Assembly: GCA_016617855.1 (NCBI GenBank)
Contig: JAECUM010003660.1
Coordinates: 1 to 64,000, forward strand
Reading direction: 5' to 3'
DNA length: 64,000 bases
DNA from: Megalonaias nervosa
Taxonomy: Eukaryota; Mollusca; Bivalvia; Unionida; Unionidae
Below are positions 43,233 to 55,090 of the stretch, one piece after another; the first letter of the stretch is position 1; each line of letters opens with the position of its first letter. The translations under genes and the position numbers were made by a program. Below the pieces are notes generated by a model that was given only the letters and a program-made list of their open reading frames with translations, did no database searches and was not told the origin of the DNA.

Positions 43233-44790
43233 CACCACTCCCTTGATAACTCGTGCCCTGATAACTCATGAACCTGCTTATAATGTGGGGTCAGGCATGG
43301 ATCCCATTTTTTAAATCAGAAAATACCCCAAAATTGATCCCTATTTATTGAACTTGAAGAAAATCGCTATCAAAATTGGTAATGCAAACTTTGATATATC
43401 GCTCGTTTTATCATCAAAAACGGTAGATAGTACCTGAAATTTCAATCAACATTATGAAATATCAAATTTAAAAATAAATCATACAATTTTTTACATTTTC
43501 TTTCCAAACAGTAGTACACCGCAATTAACGATATGTAAGGAAATTTTGATCAATGAAAATGTTACTTGCCAAGTGGAGGCAGTACTTTATAAATAAATAC
43601 AGATTAAATAATTTTTTTATCAATTGAAATTTATGTTCTAGTTCTATCTTTTAGTTCCTTTTAAGTGTAATTATCATAAATACAATGTGTCCTCTTGTAG
43701 TTAAACATAAAATGTGTCAATCTACCATAACAGCTATGTCCGCGAGCGTTTCTCTGAGAACCTAATTAGGTGCCGACCGTGTTTTGATAACTGACTTGCG
43801 GAAGTATTTGTTGTATTGTTGCACTGAATTAGAAGCTGGCCTTCTTTGTATTATCACGTTAATTATGTCTTTTGAATCAAATAAAGGAGCTGGAATAAAA
43901 GAAAAGTTAAAAGGCACAAAAATCCTACAAACTTAAAATCTAGTGGCCCCAGTCGTATGTCGGGTGAACTCACTTCATTTGATCAATCGCTGTTATAAAT
44001 GTTATTGTGTATATAACATAAACTACCTTAAATTAACCGACTTATTGGTAACTGTGATCAAAGATAGCAAGGCAACCAAGCGAAATGAATACTTCGTAAC
44101 ATAAAGAGCTTGGTTTCACTGATACGGACCATTGTGGGCAAGCGAGATTCAGAGAATTCTTGAACTGGCACTTAGATATATCCTCAAGGATGATAAGAAG
44201 TTTCATTATTACGTCCAATGAAATCATGACATCAATACAGTACTAATTGAACAATGCAAAAATTGAGATTTGACGTAGATGATTGTCTCGAAAAATAAAT
44301 TTCACTTGTTTTTGAAGAAAAGGAATCTTGTTTGGTGGTGTATCGACAGTTAGTCTAGTTTCCCGCTCTTTTGACTCCCGATTTGGCAGGATAGTATTAA
44401 CTACCACTCCGGGAACCAGACTCATCAAGAAAACAAAAAGCAGTGACGTAATACACAGATGTTTTCACGTACACTTGATGGTTGTTGAAACCAGTTGGAA
44501 CAATCTTTCACATGTTGGATATTTTGAAAATAAATGTTATTTAAACAGAATAACGAACAACTTCATTAGAAAAAGCGTGTTATTTAAAATTATTATTGAT
44601 GTGATTGTAAAATGAACATTCATTCATTAAACAGCCCAGTTCTTTAACCCTGACCCCCTCCTCCGCTGTTTTCTCGATGTCTGAGTGAATTTTTTCAACT
44701 TTTGGAGGTCCCTCGGTAACTCGCGCCCTCGCTTATAGTGCAGTCTATATTTGTGGACCCCGTTTTGCACGAGTTATCGAGGGAGAGGTG
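43233..44790. mobile_element. Non-autonomous TIR element (pogo/Tigger-like ends)
   Basis: Left end CACCACTCCCTTGATAACTC and right end, reverse-complemented, CACCTCTCCCTCGATAACTC, both continuing GTGC. About 1.56 kb, no transposase ORF. TA follows on the right, CA precedes on the left (degraded TA duplication). End type resembles pogo/Tigger elements of the Tc1/mariner group. Confidence 0.65.
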
Positions 44791-44906
44791 TATCTATCTA
44801 TATATATCTATCTATCTATCTGTCAACCTATCTAATCTGATCTAATCTGTCTGTCTGTCTGCATGTTTATGTTCCTTGAAATATACTGTTCAATATTTAT
44901 TTCCAG

Positions 44907-44975
44907 TATAATGAAATGATGGAAGCTGCAAGACTGGCCATACATTATAACCACACTCTTAGTAGTGTATCTGTG
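44907..44975 (+). CDS. DUF885 gene, exon D
   Basis: Acceptor TTATTTCCAG and donor GTG|GTATGT. 23 codons, phase 0 to 0: YNEMMEAARLAIHYNHTLSS. This fits the DUF885 helix 'i...i.lmr.Gi..g.t...v'. Small exon size and in-register phases support it. Confidence 0.8.
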
Positions 44976-45256
44976 GTATGTACCTGTTATGGTCTTGCAA
45001 GTATTTTACTGTTGATTGTGTAAAAACAAAACCTGCTTTTAGGAACCAGTGAAAAAATTATTCAGAGAGGTTTCCTTATTGACTCATGATATTTAGTGCT
45101 AAACAATAATTTCAGCAATTATTGTTGTCCATTAAATTTTTTATATGATTTACTGCAGTCCATACATTATCTTTACAGTGATAACCATTTATATATATTT
45201 GTGAACTGTCTATTGCCATCAGTTCTAACTCATATACATGTAAATATACATAACCT

Positions 45257-45288
<32 letters not shown>

Positions 45289-46635
45289 TTTTTAAGAAAA
45301 AAGAGTTGCTTACTTTAAGATAAATTATTCAGGTAATAATATAGTTGGATTGAGTTTGTTCTGTGAGTCATACCAGTACATTCTGAAATTGAACTGACAA
45401 TTTCCAGAGAGTGTTGTCAAAATAAACAGAATACTTGTTAACAAAAGCCATGCACTTTAATGCATTGCTTTTTTATATTCCTTGTTGAGAATGCTATCAA
45501 GAGTTTCACTTCAGTACTTTATGACAGGCCACAGCATTTGATGATGTGCTATCATGGAATTCTTGAAATCAATAACCTGAAACTAGCTCTCTTTAATGAA
45601 ATAATTAATTAATTAATTATTAATTAGTGATTGTTAATTAATTGATTAATTATTATTAATTAGTGATTATTAATTAAATGCTTATTTATTATTAATTAGT
45701 GATTGTTGCTTTTCAAAGCAGAGCACAAGATTTGTTCAGTTTTCTTTGGCATAACTTATCCTCCCCCCCTTTATTTTCTTTCTTCTTCCTTTTTTGGGGG
45801 GTGATAAATATTTGGGCATTTTTGTGCCTTAATTTGCAAATAGTCTAAGCAAGGTTTGGGATAAGCTATAGAAACAGAGATGGTCCATTCAACAAAACCC
45901 TTGTATCTAAAGAGTTATAATACTACTTCAGCATGAAAATTAGCTGGATTCAAATGCTCAGAAACATAGTGCTTCATTGTGAAAACATGATGTGACTTTT
46001 TTGTTAAAATTCCATCTTAAAATTACTTTGATGGAGTGTTACAGCGCAAAAGAGGGGAAATCAACAGAAAATGATGAATAACTCAGACACACACTGAAGT
46101 ACACAAGAGAGAAAAGCATTATGTGATGGTTTGTGATGTGCATATGGTATCAACTGCTAAACAGAATTCATGAATATGCAGTTGGCAGGCACTCGAGTAT
46201 TTCTGCAGTGTTTTTCCAGTGATTGGTGGAAACATCCATGTGTGTTCTGATTGATTTAGTTGTTCGTACCGATATACTTTAGGCACAAGCATATGGCCAG
46301 GCTTTTGTTACTTTCAAGATGTGTCCTCAACTAAGAATTTTATGCTGAGGCAAGTTTCAGTGGCAAAAAGTGGGGGCAAAAAAACATTGACATCAGATCT
46401 GGAATTATTATGGACTGAATTAATTATTTTATTTTGGTTTGGACACTTAAAAATAGATTTTGGGTCAAAATATAAGAAATTTAAAAAATCTCGTTACACG
46501 TACTACAATTTCAATGTAAGAAGTCTTTTTTATGTGAAGATGTTACACAAGGATATTGCATAATATAATATGTGTCACATTATATATTGATTTAATTTTG
46601 TTTTAAATTTTAGAAGGAACATTTATTAATTTCAG
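44976..46635 (+). other. Intron D-E of DUF885 gene
   Basis: AT-rich with a (TG)n at about 45,261-45,285 and TTAATTA repeats near 45,605-45,700. No coding signal. Confidence 0.6.
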
Positions 46636-46742
46636 AATCGGATCCCAGGCATAATAGATGAATTCATAGCAAATGAATCTTCATTTCCCCTAATCAAACC
46701 ATTTTTGGAGGATAAAGCAGCCATTGTCCTGGGTGACACTCT
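46636..46742 (+). CDS. DUF885 gene, exon E
   Basis: Acceptor TTAATTTCAG, reading NRIPGIIDEFIANESSFPLI in phase 0 and on to LGDTL. The donor CT|GTGAGA leaves two bases, completed by the first base of exon F to give Leu. It corresponds to the DUF885 segment after the 'v..v..qi......sp...pf' turn. Confidence 0.8.
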
Positions 46743-49071
46743 GTGAGAAAGTTTTGTTTTTTTACACAGTCTTGTTTAATTATGAAAGAACCTGTTTATG
46801 TCAAGCGTTTTGGTCTGGTCCTGAAAAAATCCTTCTTTGTTATGCTAATTTTTCCCCACTTATCTCAACCCCTGTTAAGTCAATAACCCTGTTATGTCAG
46901 GCATAAGTTTTGGTCCAAAGTAACATGGACCTGATTTTTTTCAATGAAATGATTCAAAAGCATTTCCATACATACTCTAAGCTCAGCACCTGCAACACTT
47001 AACTACAAACAATTTCATTTTTTTTAATACATTCAGCCATTTCTCTGTAGCTTCATCATGTGCATAATTATAAAATTCCTACTGAGCAATGCCACTGGTG
47101 TTCGCGATCTCATCAGCCATTGATTCAAGACATATTTCTGATGAAAGCAATGAAATCTGATAAAGTGTTGCATTTTTCATAGTTATCTGTGATTGAAACA
47201 GATTTATTTTGTGCAGGTTTCGTTTTCTCTGGGTTAATCATAATTATATGCATTACTGTATACTGGAATTTGTGTGTATTTTTAAAGATTACAAGTTTTA
47301 CTTGTGCTGAATTAATATAAAGAAAACATGGTGACTGGTTTTTATTTCCCTATGTCATTGAGTAGCCACTTTCCCTTGGTAGCTTTATAAAAAGTTTATG
47401 GTGACCGGTTTTCATTTCCCTATGTCATTGAGTAGCCTCTTTCCCTTGGTAGCTTCATAAAAAGTTTATGGTGACCGGTTTTCGTTTTCCTGTGTCATTG
47501 AGTAGCCTCATTCCCTTGGTAGCTTCATAAAAAGTTTATGGTGACTGGTTTTCATTTCCCTATGTCATTGAGTAGCCTCTTTCCCTTGGTAGCTTCATAA
47601 AAAACTTATGGTGACCGGTTTTCATTTCCCTATGTCATTGAGTAGCCTCTTTCCTTTGGTAGCTTCATAAAAAGCTTATGGTGACTGGTTTTCATTTCCG
47701 TATGTCATTCAGTAGCCTCTTTCCCTTGGTAGCTTCATAAAAAGTTTATGGTGACCGTTTTTCATTTCCCTATGTGATTGACTAGCCTCTTTCCTTTGGT
47801 AGCTTCATAAAAGTTTATGGTGACCAGTTTTCATTTCCCTATGTCATTGAGTAGCCTCTTTCCCTTGGTAGCTTCATAAAAAGTTTATGTTTGTTGTCTC
47901 AGGCATTGAGGCAGCCCAAAATCTAGGACAGTGCATGTCATGGTTAATTGTTTGTTTAGACGTGTTGGTTGCCAATGGATTTGTACATAAAACGAGACTA
48001 CAATTCTTTTTTTTTACAGTATTATGAATTTATTCAGTGTCTGAAAATCGCTGAATTGTTTTTTTTTTTAATTAAAAAATCTTAATAATAAATATAAATT
48101 ATTTAGAGCACATGTGTTCATCTCAGTAGCCATTTGAATGAAAAGAAAATCATTTCTTTTAGCCATCACAATGTATTAGGTGACGTTGGATGTTTATTAA
48201 CGTTTTTTTTTAAAAATTCTAATTCTGTCTTCATCCTGTAAAATTTGACATAGCAACTCATCACAGTGTATCAATTTCCATTAAATAATATCTGTATTTA
48301 GATTTGTGGCAGCTATAGGTACATGTATATCATATTTCTTTCTTCGTCTGCGAAGACACAAGGAAATCCATTTCGCTTACACGTAGGTTGTCGGGTTTAG
48401 ATAAGTTCATATATTTTTAAAGTCAGCAGGTAAGGTTATTTTATTTACGGAGGAATATTAAAAGTGTATGTTCACTGTAAAATATACATAGACTGTTGAA
48501 TTAAAAAGAAAATAGAGTACCTTCTTTTCAGAGAGTGCACATGTACACACTCAGGAGTAATTTATTAACAACACTGTTCTTTTTGTATTGTCTGCTATGT
48601 GCAGCTGGAGTCTGAATTCTGTCTAAAAGGTATGAAATCACAACACTTGTTATTAAAATAAAGCTGTACACAAATATAGCAATATAATTAAATATTAATC
48701 TTAAAATTATGACCTGTTTGTCGGCAATATTCCAGTAAACATAAGAGTAAGAGACATGAATAAAGGTCAAGGACATCTTTAATATTACGTTTCCGGTTTT
48801 TATGAACTCTGATACCTCAGAAACCAGTTAAGTCGATGATTTTTTGATAGCCACAATGTACTCGAGAAAACTGGGTTTGACTGTATATTTATCGACACAA
48901 GCATATCAGTTCAGAAGTAACAATATTAATGGATGATTTCTAATACTTCACATTTTTTTCTTTTCACATTGTTTTGTATGAATTTAAAAAAAAGAAATGC
49001 CAGTAGTCATTTACTTCTGACAAAATTGGACAATATTTAACAGCTTTAATGAACCATAACCTTTATTACAG
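46743..49071 (+). other. Intron E-F of DUF885 gene
   Basis: Contains the 70-bp minisatellite 47,328-47,888; otherwise AT-rich, no coding signal. Confidence 0.6.
47328..47888. repeat. 70-bp minisatellite, 8 copies
   Basis: Unit contains ATGGTGACCGGTTTTCATTT, CCCTATGTCATTGAGTAGCC and TCTTTCCCTTGGTAGCTTCA, ending TAAAAAGTTT. Copies differ by a few bases; period exactly 70 in most. Confidence 0.95.
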
Positions 49072-49153
49072 GCAAAATATGACAGAACGTATGAAGATGG
49101 CAACTAAGAACTTGATTCTGAAATTGAAAGAAGTCAAGTCATTCATACAGAAT
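49072..49153 (+). CDS. DUF885 gene, exon F
   Basis: Acceptor CTTTATTACAG and donor AAT|GTGAGT. The first base completes the split codon from exon E; then QNMTERMKMATKNLILKLKE and VKSFIQN. This is the amphipathic helix that precedes the 'yl...lr...g' region in DUF885 proteins. Confidence 0.78.
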
Positions 49154-51077
49154 GTGAGTAATGAGATGCCGGTAATGTGCCTGCTTTTTAAAATGACATT
49201 TCCCCTATTAATGAAAATGAAGCTAAAACGGTTCTTTGCTAATCGCTATTCCATAGATAATGGGGGGGGGGGGAGGGTCAGAAGGCACTTTTTATTTTCA
49301 CCAGCCTGGCGTAAAATATAATATCATCCCCCACCATGTGTGAAATTTAACCAAGCACGAATGCATATTACATTAAAAGACAGTCTTTAAGATGGCTTGT
49401 TTTTGAAATTGTCAGGATTTAGAATGCAGTATCTAGTGTTTGTTCACACTCCTGAGACAACAAATTTTGCATGAGCCTCCATAATCCGAGCTTTCTCTGA
49501 TCCTTCCCACCCCATTTGAGATATTTTGACATTAATGCTGTGTGTGGGGTCTGAATGCATTGCCTATTAAAAAAAATAGGAAAACAAACTTAAACAACCA
49601 TATATTGGACTATACCTGCATGAAATCAACAGAAGGATGAATTATCATCTCACATATTGCAAGTATCACATTTGTTATTTATTTACCCTCCAACCGATGA
49701 GGCAGAACTACAGCGTTGATGAAATTTGACCTGCTATTCACCATTTGCATTATTAGTCATATGAATATCCAAATCTCACAATATGTATATCCATGACATC
49801 AGAGATCCAATAGTCACAGGTTACCAACAAAAGACCTAGAAAATGTTATATGAAAGTCATGTAAATTTTAAAAATAATGAAAGCAAAGATCATAAATTTC
49901 TCAACACACTTTTCCAAGAATAACTACCAGAAACCTGTCAAAATCTCAGCAACCTGGAGAAAGACAGATTCACCAAGCAGAGAGCAGAGATAATAAATCA
50001 TCCTCTTATTGATTTGATGCAGGTGTGGCTCAGTGTAATGTTATTGAAGTCTACAAAGTCCGCTACCCTATGCCGACACTGTCTAGTGTAGGCAAGTTCC
50101 AACATTTTGAGAGTCAATGCACTCTGACCTCTCACCCCAACATAAATGTTGAGGTATCAGAATTGGGGTGAGAAGGGTGAAAGTGAACATGAAATTGCAA
50201 CTTCTGTTTTTTCATCATGTTGCACTTTTATGCTGGTTTTGGTTTAATATCAGTTCCATCACATGCCAGAAATCAGTGCCAGGCATAAATTAAAAATCAT
50301 TTTTGTTCTTATTTTGCATAATTTATAAATTAAGAGAAACACACCAAGCTGCTATCTGACCCTCTTCTGAATGAAAAATAGGTAATATCATACTTTGAGG
50401 GAAAGTCCATTTTAACTTACCCACATGAGGGGAAGTCCATTTTAACTTAACCACAGAAGAAAAAGTCCATTTTAACTTATCCACATGAGGGAAAGTCTAT
50501 TTAAACTTATCCACAGAAGGGAAAGTCCATTGTAATTTACCCACATGAGGGAAAGTCCATTTTAACTTATCCACAGAAGGAAAGTCCATTTTAACTTACC
50601 CACATGAGGGAAAGTCCATTTAAACTTATCCAGAGGTAAAGTCCATTTTAACTTGTCTACATAAGGGAAAGTCCAATTTAACTTACCCACATAATTATGT
50701 TCTTTCTGACTGTAATGATAGTAAATTATATTTGGATTTAACGAGCATGGTAATAGATCAACTAGAACTTGTTTTAATTTTGTTAGTTGGTTTTAAGAAG
50801 GGAAAGTTTTAAGTTAGAAATGCTGATTGCTGTTCATAATAATCAGTCTCACATGGGTAAAATTACATAGAGTGTCTTTTTGTCTTTTACAAATTAAGAT
50901 GAATCAATCATGCCTTCCTTTAAGGTGTAGTTTGTATGGATTACTGGTAATTTTACTGAATGTGACAGAGTATGATTTTTCTTTTAATGAAAAGCACAAG
51001 TAGGAATCTGACATTAAGGAATTTCTGGAACCCCCTAGTAAAGTCAGATATTTAGAAATCTGAGTTACCAATTTTAG
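49154..51077 (+). other. Intron F-G of DUF885 gene
   Basis: Contains a G11 run at 49,261 and the 30-bp minisatellite 50,398-50,692. No coding signal. Confidence 0.6.
50398..50692. repeat. 30-bp minisatellite with 60-bp higher-order pattern, about 10 copies
   Basis: GGGAAAGTCCATTTTAACTT + (A/T)(C/T)CCACA(T/G)(A/G)AG: units with ACCCACATGAGG largely alternate with units with ATCCACAGAAGG. Confidence 0.9.
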
Positions 51078-51245
51078 GAGTATATGCCCTGTACACGGAT
51101 GATCTGGGGAATACAAGGATGGGAGAATGGGAGGCAAAATTACAGAGATACACTACGGTGGCATACCTCCCTTAATGTAACGCCAGAAGATGTCCACCAG
51201 AAAGGTTTGGATGAAGTTGACCGAATTCACCAAGAAATGTTAAAG
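51078..51245 (+). CDS. DUF885 gene, exon G
   Basis: Acceptor CAATTTTAG and donor AAAG|GTAGAT. 56 codons, phase 0 to 0: EYMPCTRMIWGIQGWENG, then YRDTLRWHTSLNVTPEDVHQ, and KGLDEVDRIHQEML. It matches the signature central DUF885 block, 'G.....pnG...Y...lr.hT....tpeevH..Gl.eV.ri..eM'. The following half of the domain with the conserved HE..PGHH motif is expected downstream, but no exon for it is recognisable to 64,000. Confidence 0.9.
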
Positions 51246-52661
51246 GTAGATGGCAATATATTGGGCATATTTTGTATTTGTGTACACAGAATCCCTTTTC
51301 CAATATATTCTGACAGGACAATGTTTTACCTGCAAGAATTAGGTATTCTTCTGTACTTAGATTGGCTGGTATGACCTTCCAAGATAGGTCTTGTTGAATT
51401 CATTGCTCTCATGATATGAGCTATTTACTAAATAAATATTACATCAGTGGTTGAAAACTTTTATGTATCAATACAGCCAGTCTCTGTGCATGGTTTAGAA
51501 CATCTCTCTTTCACCCAATCTCTTCTTTCTCACCAGATAAATGTTTTTTGATCACCTAGCTATAAAAAATTTGAGCATATGGTTGGGCACTGACTGCATC
51601 ATTTATCTGCCCGTCAGCATTTGCTTGTTACAACTCAGGAGGTCATACTTTGCATGCTTGTATCGTTAATATCTCAAACAAATGAGTGAGAACTTGCATG
51701 CTGATTTGATCTTGAACCTGATTGTAACCGCAGTGGAGACAATGTTTCATTGAATACATTCCTTGATCACTTTAATGTTTGGAAGAAGGCTCGACTACGT
51801 CATGAATCTGGTTCATTCGACTTATACTCCACATTGACTTACAGGCAAGCAAATACAGTACTTCTCTGACACCTTTTAATACACCTACACCAGACATTAC
51901 AGACACTTTATTTGTTAAAGGCACCATGTGCAATACATTGGATTAAATGTTTGACAGGGTCAAAACTTTGTAGTCATACCATGCACAATTATTCACGATG
52001 AAAAATTAAAATATACAGTGATAATTCAAATAATCAGCAATCATCTTGATTTGTGTGGAAAATTCACAGTAGTGATGTGAACTTCGACCTCAGGTCTGTT
52101 GTTTGATTATTTTTCTTGTACAGTCAATTTTTATTCTTGCTTGCAGTCATTGATGTGCATGGAAAAATATCACCAACTTTCTGTATCTTTGTGACTCGAG
52201 TCCTACTCATTTTATCATTTCGTAATGACTGTGTGGATCAGGGTAGTATTTTGAGAGGATTTTCTTTATTTGTGTAGCATACATCCTCAGGCAATCTTGG
52301 GCAGAAGATGACTTGATCACTTTAGATTCTTGCAGATAATGTTAACTGAAGTTAGTAAGACTGCATCTGATAATTGGAGACAGCATGTCCCATGACCATT
52401 TCCAATGCAAAAAAAGAGTTGTATCCCTGGAGCAGCATCCAAAATGACTACTACTGGAAGTTTGATGTCGTATTTTGGAGGAAAATTATGTTCACACAAT
52501 GAACACAGAGAAGTTCATCAGATTGAAAGTTTTAGCCTTAGAAAGTGTGATATTTGAAGTGAAATATAGCCATTCAATTATCACGCATACATTTATGCAA
52601 TGGAATAGTGTGTTAGAAGAAGAGAACTATTCTCATCTAATGACCACACAATTTGAATTTG

Positions 52662-52840
52662 TGTTAGTAAAAGCATGATATATGAAGAGAAATTAGACTC
52701 ATTCATTGACAACACAATTTATGTTAGTAAAAGCATGGTATATGAAGAGAAATTAGACTAATTCAGTGACCACACAATTTGTGTTAGTAAAAGCATGGTA
52801 TATGAAGAGAAATTAGATTCATTCATTGACCACTCACACA
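52662..52840. repeat. 60-bp minisatellite, 3 copies
   Basis: TGTTAGTAAAAGCATG(G/A)TAT + ATGAAGAGAAATTAGACTCA + TTCATTGACCACACAATTTA, three units plus a partial one upstream. Confidence 0.9.
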
Positions 52841-53311
52841 TTACTAAGAAAGAATTGATAAGAGGTGACAGAATATCACCAGTGATCATCCAAACAAAGT
52901 TTTATGACTGCAATATGTCCCAACGTCAAGGCAAACTCCATTACATTTATACCACTGGGAGTTCCAAACAAATCTTCTTAGAGGACAGGAACTAAATGTT
53001 GAATATATAAATATTTCAAACTCATGAAATTGATCCCAGATGTAACATAAGTAGAAAAAAAATTACCAAATTTTGAATAATTAAAGAAATTGAAGTTCTT
53101 CAATTAAGTAGCTATGGGTCTTAAAATTTGTTAACTAGTGAAATTGCTAATGCAATAAAAATAATTCCAGAATAAACACTAAAATAAATTACAGAAAGTA
53201 ACCAAAATTCAAAAGTAAAGTAGACTTCCATGTCTTGCTATATTGACTCTTAAACTTGACTGTTACTTCCTGCTGAAGATACCCAAGAAAGTTAGGTTTC
53301 AGATGCTCGAT

Positions 53312-54195
53312 GATCTCTGCTTGTTATTATGACTATGTGGTCTCTGTGCTTGTTATTATGACTATGTGGCCTCTGTACTTGTTATTATGACTATGTGGTC
53401 TCTGTACTTGTTATTATGACTATGTGGTCTCTGTACTTGTTATTATGACTGTGTGGTCTCTGTACTTGTTATTATGACTATGTGGTCTCTGTGCTTGTTC
53501 TTATGACTATGTGGTCTCTGTGCTTGTTCTTATGACTATGTGGTCTCTGTACTTGTTATTATGACTATGTGGTCTCTGTGCTTGTTCGTATGACTATGTG
53601 GTCTCTGTACTTGTTATTATGACTATGTGGTCTCTGTACTTGTTATTATGACTATGTGGTCTCTGTACTTGTTATTATGACTATGTGGTCTCTGTGCTTG
53701 TTATTATGACTGTGGTCTCTGTGCTTGTTATTATGACTATGTGGTCTCTGTGCTTGTTATTATGACTATGTGGTCTCTGTGCTTGTTATTATGACTATGT
53801 GGTCTCTGTGCTTGTTATTATGACTATGTGGTCTCTGTGCTTGTTATTATGACTATGTGGTCTCTGTGCTTGTTACTATGACTATGTGGTCTCTGTGCTT
53901 GTTATTATGACTATGTGGTCTCTGTGCTTGTTATTATGACTATGTGGTCTCTGTGCTTGTTATTATGACTATGTGGTCTCTGTGCTTGTTATTATGACTA
54001 TGTGGTCTCTGTGCTTGTTATTATGACTATGTGGTCTCTGTGCTTGTTACTATGACTATGTGGTCTCTGTGCTTGTTATTATGACTATGTGGTCTCTGTG
54101 CTTGTTATTATGACTATGTGGTCTCTGTGCTTGTTATTATGACTATGTGGTCTCTGTGCTTGTTATTATGACTGTGATTTCTGTGCTAGTTATTA
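53312..54195. repeat. 29-bp minisatellite, about 30 copies
   Basis: Unit TCTCTGTGCTTGTTATTATG + ACTATGTGG. The left half mostly has TGTACTTG, the right half TGTGCTTG, and the last unit is degenerate. Near-identical copies show recent expansion. Confidence 0.97.
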
Positions 54196-55090
54196 TGACT
54201 TTATGGTCTTAAAATGAGTAATAGGAAAGAGCAAAAAGGAACAAGTTTTCTAAAGTTCAACAAACTATTTATTTCCCTAAAATACAAAGTGAAAATGTTA
54301 AAAAAAAACCTTTTGTTATTGCAAATTAAATACCATATAATCCTAGAATTTCTAACACAGGTCCGAATGATTAATGTTCTGAATAAACTTTAGTGATTTT
54401 CCAAAATAAATCCAATGCTGGAAGTATCGATGTGCCTGTGATGGCATGTGTTGTAGTAATGTGCCAACAATCTTAAATAATACAATCAAAGAATATATCC
54501 TTATTTGAAATTTCACTATAAATCCAAGTCTCTATTTCCATAAATGTTATTTTTGAGCACTTTGTATTTCCAGAGAAGAATAACTTAAATTAAGTAAATT
54601 GAATAAATAAATTCCAGTTCAAATGAAATACTTGACACAATAATACAACCGATTCTGCTCAGATCTTACAGGACGAATGAATAATATCTCGATAAACGAG
54701 ATTATAATCCTCCACTTATCTCAGGTCACAGTTACCTTTTTTTTTTTAAAAAACTAATACCTAATGGAAAATTTCATTTGGGAATGTTCCAAATGTTTAC
54801 AAGATAGAACTTTAATTATAATTTGAAGATCTGTTACAAAAATATTAATGTAAAATGTGGTAAATAACAGGCATTTCATGGGAAATTTGGAATGTTCTGG
54901 ACTCAGATTGAGATAAACATGTTATGTACAAAACTAAAATCAATAATTTATGTTAGATAGAAAATTAACTTGATTTTGTAATGAATTTTTAAAAAAAAGC
55001 AAACAAACAATGCAAATTGAATATACATGACATTGTGCTCCAGCTAGCTGGCTTCTGATTTGTACTGTTGTGAGCCTTTAATACTGTATA

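Larger units (their letters stand above)
42560..44906 (+). other. Intron C-D of DUF885 gene
   Basis: Holds a (TATC)n microsatellite (43,182-43,230) and the TIR element 43,233-44,790 inserted in it. No coding signal. Confidence 0.6.
51246..55090. other. Downstream intron or intergenic DNA with minisatellites
   Basis: No further DUF885 exon recognised. Contains tandem arrays at 52,662 and 53,312 and AT-rich sequence. Confidence 0.45.

Noticed and set aside
53312..54195. CRISPR-like array
   Set aside because: Units are contiguous without unique spacers and the DNA is clearly animal.
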